Shown in pieces: positions 21,601 to 30,600 of a stretch of DNA of 64,000 bases; position 1 is the stretch's first letter; each line of letters opens with the position of its first letter. The notes under the pieces are model-generated. The model saw only the letters and a list, made by a program, of their open reading frames with translations, was not told the DNA's origin and made no database searches. The stretch is from positions 37,034,900 to 37,098,899 of the forward strand of contig CM057149.1 in the NCBI GenBank assembly GCA_029964075.1, in the 5' to 3' direction. The DNA is from Patiria pectinifera (taxonomy: Eukaryota; Echinodermata; Asteroidea; Valvatida; Asterinidae). Both the position numbers and the translations under genes were made by a program.

Positions 21601-24600
21601 AAGGCGGTATCAAAGAGTGGATTTCAAAACAACTCGCTAATTTTGCATCTGCTCTTAAAAAACTCGGAGTGAGCGCGTTGGGTGCTCTGCCGGGTATCAT
21701 AGGCAGCGTACTCAGTTGGATATTTAACGCACTGAGTAAGTCCGTATCGTGGTTGGCCGAACACGTGTGGGCTTTGTTTTTGGGTGTGGGAGCCTTGGTG
21801 TTTGCGTACCTGCAAAAACGATGGTAGTAATAGTTGTAATCAAGTTTAAACCAAAAAAATAAGCCTTACCAGCACAAAGTTGGTAAGGCTTATTTTTTTG
21901 TGTTGTGAGATTAGAGTGTGACTTATCGCATTGCCTCGTAAGCTAAAATACCCATGCCAACGATAGCTAACGTTCCTACCGTCAACGATAATTTTTCGTC
22001 TTGGTGAGTTTGTAGTTTCGTGGGCTCTTGGGTTAAAACTGTAGGTGCTGGTGCTGGTGTTGGCGCTGGTGTAGGTGCTGGTGTTGGTGAGGGTGTTGGT
22101 GCTGGTGCTGGTGTAGGTGATACAACATCGTTCGTCATAGGCTTTAGGGGTGTTGGTGGTGCGACGTCATCGGTGTCATCAAAAGAGTCGTCCGGTTGAG
22201 GTTGTGAGTTTAAATCTGGCACCAAACCAGTGTTCATACTCTGGGTAGCGATTTGAAGATTGTTGTTATAGCCGTCGTGCGTTCCAACCCTCAAGTTCAT
22301 ATCCGATGGAATTAAATACAACCCCGGTTTCACGACAAAATTTAAAGGCGTTCTGGCATACTGCAAAGAGTCTTGAAATTGATCGATACTCGTTTCCATG
22401 TCGTCTGCTGCATTGATGATATCTTCAACGATGACGTTAAATTGTCTCTGAGCGTCTAATCCGGTTCCCGGTGATAATACGCTCGTTTTTGTTTGAGCCT
22501 GCGCACCGAGTAAAGCGTACACGTAAGATCTGATTGATTCGTTGATCTTTATGATTCCCGCGGAGGTAAACGAACTCTTGGTGGGTATAAAATCTAACCA
22601 AGCCTTTTGTACCGATTCGTTTTGTTCGATGTAAATAACCGTCCAAGGAACGTAACTGCTTCCACTCTTTTTAGGACTGTCTAGACCGTGGTAGCCGCCG
22701 TAAAGAACGTTGGGTTTGTTGGGTAGTGTTTTATCATATTCACCAACCGCCACAAACTTGCCTTTATTAAAGATATATGAGGTACCTAAACCGTTAGATT
22801 TTGTGTCTCTCGTCTGTTTAAAAGACTTGTTTTGATCTATGCCAAACAACAAACAGGTATCGGTAAATGCTCTGTGATTATAACTGTTGTCTAGAGCGTT
22901 AAATGCGTCATCTCCCGGTAAAGGAGCGGCAAAGTCGTACAGGATCTTTCTAACCGTAAAATATAAATGAAAGTTAAAGATGGCCCAAACGTAACGGTTG
23001 CTCGAGTTTAAAAGATCGAATCCAATACCGCAGCCCGTAGTAGCGCAGTAGATTGCAAAATTTAACTGATTTTGATAAAACGACATGGGGTGTGATTTCC
23101 AACGATCTACATCCTCGTCCGTCTCAACGTGAGGCAATTTGTAGTCCGAGGTTAAGTCGGGAAACATGGTTAAAAACCTGTTGGTATTATTAACTATGAC
23201 CTCCAGTTCACTGGGTTTAGTGCTGTTTAAAAACTTTGCTTGGGGTGCAGCTTGATGTTTTAGCTCGTTTGCCTTGGCTACATTTTGATTTACTTGTCTC
23301 GTTACCTGATCGGCTATCGATTGTAGCTTGTATATTCACGACTTAAAATCACTCATTATTTTAGTTTCAGTTTTAATATAAAAAGACTTTAAAATAAATG
23401 CATTCGTTTCACTTGTTTCAAAATGAGCAGACGTTTAAATTAGAAGACGTTGTAGATAATTTAAACGGTCAAAAATCTATACGCGTAAAAAGGGTGTTGT
23501 TTAACGCCGGATATTTTAATATTTCCAGCGCCACGGAGATTGATTGGTATACGAATATAGACGGGAGACCAGCTGAAAGACCTGATGATGATAGAAGATA
23601 CGAACGGGTTGACTCAGATATAGCAGTAAGAACAGATAGAGATTTTATTGAATCGTTGATACCCGAGTACCCCTACGACTTTTTAATTAACGACGAAAAT
23701 ACTTTTAATAGAGTTATAAACGATCTTATAGAAGCGTACGAAGAAGATAGACTAGACTCTGCTTTAGAATCGATCAAAAAAGAAATAGAACAAATAATTG
23801 AAAGACAAAGAAATTTACACAATAAAAGTCAAGAAAGAACACTAACCGACGTACAACGCAATACGATTATATTTTTAATAACAACTTTATTCGAAAGAAA
23901 AGGCTTCATCAATGAAGGTAAAAAGATAGCGCTAGAATATATCGAAGGTATAATAAGCAAACCTAGGGTTAGACTAATTAGACAAGCTGGGATAACAATA
24001 CGGGGGAGTCTTATCATATCTGGTGATGATTTAGATTTTATTTCTCCGAGTCATTTAGTGCCGTTACCAGCCGGAGTCACCGGTTCGGTCACCATCCCAC
24101 CGGGGTGGTACGACGTCGATTGGTTCGATTTCATTTTAAATTCTATACCCGGGGTAAATTTTAGAATATTTAGAGAATCTAAAAATGTGACGTTGGTCGT
24201 AACCGACGTCAATCTCAAATTGCGCTTAAACAGAGAAGTCTCTCGATTACTCAATTTACCCAAAGGAAGACTGATACCCAAAGTGGTGTATACGGGGTCT
24301 TACGACGTTAATCCGTTTAAATTTTTGTTTATTCGCTGCCCGCAATTAAGTACGAGTGAAAACTTTTTAGATGGTCGTCCTTCTGACATCTTAAAAATCG
24401 TACCCGTGGCTACGCGCAAACCCGAGCCTGATAGAGTCAAAGATTTCAAAAAACTTAAAAACGGTATAATCGACAAACTGACATTTTCTATCACAGGTGA
24501 AAGGGGAAAGATCATCAACAACAAGGGTGAGTATAATGATAGAGTTGGAGATCTTTTAATTTTAAAATCTTTTATATTAAAAACATGAGTAATAATGTAT

Positions 24601-27600
24601 TATACCCCGATATTTCTGGAGATGTACTCCGATTAAATAGTAACGAAGAAACAATTTCTGGAGATGTACTCCAATTACGTAGTAACGAAGAAACGAAAGT
24701 GTTCAGACTTAAAAAGATTGAAGAGATTCGATCTTTAATCTTGAAAGAGAGAGACCACCGTGAGCGCACTTATAAAAAAATAAAGAGAATGATCGACACT
24801 ATTCATTACGTAGAGATAGGATTAGAAGGATTGGGGGCTATAGCGGGGGCTGTCAGTATTCCCGCTCTCTTGGGTGTTATATCAGCCCCCGTTGGATTGG
24901 TGCTAGAAGGAACGTTTATAGGCGCTTTTGGTGTAGATATTCTGCTTAGAATCGCGTCTAAGCGATTATCCGCCAAGCTGAAAAAGCACGACCAGATTAA
25001 AATATTAGCAGACTCCAAACTTAACACGATTGAAGAATACGTGTCTCAAGCCATCAACGACGGAGATATATCGCACGAAGAGTTCTTATTGATTACGAGA
25101 GAGCTCGCAAAATTTAACGAGCTTAAGCAAAAATTAGAACAAAGACCAGCACAAAGCTTCAAAAATTAAAAACGATACAGACTTTGAAAAAGAAGTTAAA
25201 AACGGGTAGACGAACGGCTGGCAAAAGAAAAAATCTCTTATCGAAAAACTTACAAGTTCAAATTCTCGGTAAATAAACATTATGAAAGCGATCCGCCGAG
25301 TTATACCTCTATTTCACCTCTTAGGGCAACACCCTCGGCCCCGCCTTTATTGTAGTGGTCATCGTATCTTTTTAGTGCTTTATTAAATTGATTTTGAGTC
25401 ACTTTAAATAAATCTCTAACTCGTTCTTTGTTCCATCCAACGACGTGATGATAACAGGCCGCTATTAACGACCGTTTTACGCATCCGTTTCCCCTCAATG
25501 TTTTGTAATTAACGAGTTCGTTATATTTATTGATTGTTTCTTGGACATCTTCTGAGTCTTGCTCTGGACAAACAGAAAAAATAAGTTTCTCCACAGTTTT
25601 TCTTTTGTTTCCTTTTAAAGTTGACCAATTGATACGATCTTCTTGCGCATTTTCTGCCGAAAAATCAAAGTAACGTGAGACTATTTCACCGCACGTTTCA
25701 CAAATTAAAAAACCATTCTCGATGATTATATGATGATCGCACTGATCTGTTTTATTAGATAGCTCGAGGTTCATTTATTAAAAATGATTTATTTTTTTAA
25801 ATAAAGTTTTTAAAATAAAGAGATAGTAAGAGCCTATATTTGGGGAGCTAGAGGGGAGATATATTTGGGGAGCGAGACAGATATATTTGGGGAGGGATCT
25901 ATTTGGGGGTGGGGATCATTGAAAAGGGAGGGAGGCAGAGACGGGGAGGGGGTAAAGTCTGGTACCCTGGCTTCTCCCCATTGGCCCTGTACTACCCCCA
26001 GACCTATGGCAATGTCTGGAATCCCCCATTAATACCTACTTAAGGCCATTTTTTCAATGAAAATGTTGTGTTGCTCTCAAATAAACAAAATCAGGAGGGT
26101 ATATGTCATGTTTCTTCCTTAAATTTGTGAGATTATTTCTTTTTTTGGGGGGGGGGGGTGTCGGATGGGGAGGGTAAACAACAGTATACATTAAAACCTT
26201 CCCCTTCTTCCAAATTACAAATAAATGGAAAGAAAGTTATCAGTTCTTGGGCCTAATACTGGTATATACATGTGCATGTACATGGCCATGTATATATTTG
26301 TGGATGGTACACAAGCCCAGGTGGACTCCCTTTCCTCCCTACGTTACACGTACATTGCGTTTTTATAGCTAAAAGTAAAAGTTTCAAAAGATACATTAAA
26401 CTCTTTGGACTGTCTTTTCATAAACAAAATACATTTCACATGGACACTGGGTGAACTGAACTATATGACAACAGTTTTCCAGTGTGACTTAGTTACAGAC
26501 ATCAGATAAATACTGGGGGGAGGGAGATGGGGGTCAGACAAGTCGACCGTTGAGACAACTCGACTCGGGACAAGTCGACCGTTGAGACAACTCGACCGTT
26601 GAGACAACTGGACCAACTGTGCGATAAATGGAAAGACAAGTCGACCGTTGAGACAAGCCGCCTCGCAAGTTTTGGGCCTAGTTTCGGGGATAGTACCGGG
26701 GATTTTGACGGCGGCTGATCGCCGTTTGAGAGTGATGACACATGAGGTGGTTTTCTTTGCATAAAACAGAGCCGATATAGCGCAGCATGATTGTCCGTGC
26801 ACATCGTTCGTTTTTCTCAAGGCCACGTGCGCGCATCCTCGGTCAACGTGGCCGTACCGTGCACGGTGGCATCGTTTTTGCCGGGCCTGTACGCCCATTT
26901 GCCGCGCCGGTCGACGTGCCCGCGTGCCGGGCCCGGCCCGGTCCTTGCGGGCCGGCGGGGCGCACCGGCCCAACGCGACGCCCTCTGTACATCGAGTATG
27001 CCTGCGCCGCACCCGTGATAGGTCTTGCCACACATTTGTGCAACTTTTTCTGCTCCACGTGTATTCATTTCCATTAAGTCGAGCAGTCTCAACGGTCGAG
27101 TTGTCCCGAGTCGAGTTGTCTCAACGGTTGACTTGTCCCGAGTCAAGTTGTCTCAACGGTCGACTTGTCTGACATTCAGGGAGATTATCAACAGCACCTC
27201 ACAAAATATACTTGTATAAGTTTATCACACCATCATCTCCCTGCAGTTTTTTTTTCATGAAGATTACCAAATTTGTTAATGAATAGAAATGGAACCAACA
27301 GTTTCTATACAAATAAAATGTACCTGCAACTTAAAACTTCTCTTTTTGCTGGGCTTGAACTGCTCTCTTCACCTTGGACTTGTCAGTGTACAGACTGTAG
27401 CATGACCTATACAGGAAAAAAATGTGGAGGTTTACATTTACATACCAATAGGCCTTCCGTGACTACACAATTGCAAGGCACTAACATCAGAATATGTTGA
27501 CTAACGTTTATACACAATCATTGACTGCATTTAAGTAGTTTTAGGAAGGCATAAAAATCTACATGTACTGCATTCAGGCCCCCCTATGCCATGAATTTTC

Positions 27601-30600
27601 AGAGCCCCCCCCCCCCCTTAATGCCCTTGCCCTTATTTTATCTCAATCATCATGATCATAAAATAGTCAACTCAAGTCATCTGGTCATGCATCATGGACA
27701 TGATGGTAGGTACTAGATATTACACAATCTCGAAGTGAAGGGAAGTGTATGATTTGTATCTCACCGATGATGACCGGCATTCTCTAGGATCGTGAGATTG
27801 CAACCGCATACTGACGGGCTGATCATGCTGATCCGTAGCAACACTTGCGCCGGCTGACGTGGCGCATGTAACTGCCTTGGCCCTGGCCCTTCATGCCCTT
27901 GCTATCTCGGCTTGCGGTCCTTTTGTGAAGGCCTTCCAGACGTCGGTATACTCAAGGAAACGTGACCAGCTGTGCTCCGTAAATAACTGCACTTCACCCT
28001 TTCCAGTCGGAAAGTGCATGAGACACTGAACTGATGATTTTGGAGCATTTTCTTCACCTGTCTCCGCTGCGGTCTAGGTACTTTCTTCCGACGACATGGA
28101 CGGCGCCATGTTGGACTCGCCTCTTGTCGACGTATATAGAACGTGCAATTTGATTGGTTCTTTGGCGACGCAACACAAACCTTGCACGTTATTGGTTGAT
28201 TTTTATCCTCTCTCGGGCCGGGCGTTATATTTGTCTAACGATTTTTTGGCTGTAACCTCGAATTTGATGTTAATTAAAATTCATTTGTGAAGTCCCAAAC
28301 CACCCACGAATGCGGGAACGTGGTTTGTTAGCGCTTTCTATTTTTGATCAATGGAATGAGAAATATTAGAAAAAATTCGGAAAACCAGATCGCGTAACGA
28401 GCGAAAAAAAGGCCTCGTCCCACGGACTTTACAGGGGACGAAGTTGGAAAAGAAACACGCATCGTGATATCGGAACGCTTGCGCGTAGTTCAGGCAAGTC
28501 AAAAGATCTATCTTTCTTTGTTTTTTTTTAATCTGTTTTTCCATGGAAAGTGAATTTCGATTTTCAGTTATTTAGCTTGACCCACCCACCCACAATTTGG
28601 AAAAAAGATCGAAATTTTTAAAACATTGAAAATTCTGAATGGCCCCTAAATACTTCAAAAAAGAGTTTCATCAAGATATACATACTGTTCATCTGGATGG
28701 TAGGGATCAACACTTTGAAGGTTTTCTGTCTCCAATATATTCTTCCGAATTGATTCTGTTGCCTTCAGAACAAGATGAGTGAATGTGCAGCAAGTGGTGA
28801 AAGTTTTGTGGTGACAAAGAACGTCAGTCTGTGTACGTTGGATATCTTGCTCAAGTGCGCTTTTTCTTATGAATCCGGCTGCCAAATGAGCGGGTAAGAC
28901 TATGTCTGTCGATAAAGCATCTCATGTCCATTGACAATTATTTAGGAAAATCCTTTTTTTTTGCCTGTTACAGTTATTTTTTTTGTCACTTCCCGTATGA
29001 AGTTTCATCCGTCGATGTGAATGTATCACTTCAAAATATTCAAAAGTGATGGCAACTCCTAGTAATAATTTACTTCACTGGACAATTACTAAGCGCTTGT
29101 TTTCGAAATTGTATTATTCAATTTACTTTATTTATATTGAAATTCATGTAACATAGTTTTTCAATTATTTGTTATGTGCAGAGACAGTCACCCGTATGTT
29201 ACTGCGGTGAATGCAATTGCTCTTGCCAACATAGAGCGAGTATTGTAAGTGCTTGTTATAACTTTTAATAATACATGTACTCTCAAAACGGTTTCCCCTG
29301 CTCATTTCAATCGTGCAAGAATTGTCTATCAAAACACGATCATGACTACATAGAGTGAAGTTTTTATTAAAATAAGTATACAAAGAAGCTTTGATGTTTC
29401 GCCAAGCGTAATCAAATGCTGTTGTCACATGCACAACAGAATAAAAATGGTGCAACATCCTATGTTAATTGGTATGTTTTTGTTCATGCATTCAGTAAGT
29501 TTCACTCTAGGAGCCATCTTCCAACTGCAAAAGACCGATCCAGTTCTTTGTTGACCTACTTCGTTTTCCTCTCTTTTTCTAGCAATCCGCTTCTTCATCC
29601 AGATTTCATATTTCATAGGACTGCAGCTGGGAAAACATTTCTCAAAAATGTAGACTTTGTGCACGAGATCGCCGATAAGGTGATCAAAGAACGGCGAGAC
29701 AAACTGGTAAGCAAAGTCGTTTTTGTATTTTTCCCCTTGTGTTCGATGGGCTGAATATAATTTTTACAGGACATTTTGAGGGGGTTTTTTTTGGAAAAGG
29801 CGAGCGAACATTTAGGTTCAATCCAGGAATGTTGTGTTACAATCGTTTGTTGTTAGAGAGAGAAAGAGACCGATCCTGAGCCCGTGAAATCGAAAGACCA
29901 GCCCCTGGATTTCTTGGGTATCTTGCTAGCTGCCCGAGACGAAGACGGCAAGGGACTGACGGATCTAGAGATCCGTAACGAGGTGGACACTTTTCTCTTC
30001 GAGGGTCACGACACCACGGCTAGCAGCCTGACCTGGATGCTGTATGCCATGGCAACCAACCCTGAACATCAGAGGAAAGTCCAGGAGGAAATTGATGAAG
30101 TGATGGAAGGCAGGGAATCGGAGGAAATTCAATGGTAAGTCTACTTGGGCCATTTGCCGTGTTTCAGCTCTCTGTCTTTACCACAAAAGCCTAAGTTGAG
30201 CAACTGCAGCAATTTACTGTTTGCTACACCTCTAATAGTCGTGAGTGTTTGTCTCTTGCTATTCTAGGGAGGACCTTGGCAAGTTCAACTACTTGATTCT
30301 GTGTCTCAAGGAAGCCATGCGACTCTACCCTCCAGTACCAATGATCCAGCGTATTGTTGCAGAGAAAGACATCATGGTCCACGACAGGTTGATTCCTAAA
30401 GGCGCGTTGATAAATATGAACATCTACGCTCTCCACCACAATCCAGAGATTTGGCCGAATTGCATGGTAAGTCACGAAAATAATCCGTTTTGCACTCACT
30501 CCATTTTGTGGATTTCAAATCACACTCTATTCAGTTCTGTTTTTACAACCAGGTCATTTCATATTACTTATACTCATATTTATTCATTTCCATTTATACA

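Larger units (their letters stand above)
9548..26040 (+). mobile_element. complete Polinton/Maverick (virus-like self-synthesising transposon)
   Basis: A 16,493 bp element bounded by 206 bp terminal inverted repeats beginning AGTAGGTATTAATGGGG and by the 5 bp direct duplication TAAGG (9543-9547 and 26041-26045). It encodes family B DNA polymerase, retroviral-type integrase, capsid candidates and a packaging ATPase, the diagnostic Polinton set. Order: left TIR, hairpin arrays, PolB(+), INT(-), 140-aa(+), MCP(+), ATPase(+), small proteins(+), 418-aa(+), 414-aa(-), penton-like(+), 194-aa(+), TFIIB-like(-), right TIR. Genes are intronless and tightly packed, unlike the surrounding host DNA. No adenovirus-type cysteine protease was recognised. 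It lies in CYP4 intron 3. Confidence 0.95.

Noticed and set aside
21368-21700. 110-residue reverse ORF inside the 418-aa gene
   Set aside because: It is the shadow of the Pro/Thr repeat and coiled-coil codons; no leader motif.
25175-25276. 33-codon basic ORF with ATA in place of ATG after an ATTAAAAACG leader-like motif
   Set aside because: No start codon, and the competing frames give a more protein-like continuation of the preceding gene; cannot be decided without homologues.
26461-27033. 190-residue ORF on the minus strand
   Set aside because: Lies in the GC-rich core of a MITE; several other frames are open too, and no domain is recognisable.
27740-28130. Host exon in the CYP4 intron
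   Set aside because: The GC-moderate stretch has no frame longer than a few dozen codons with splice sites in phase.
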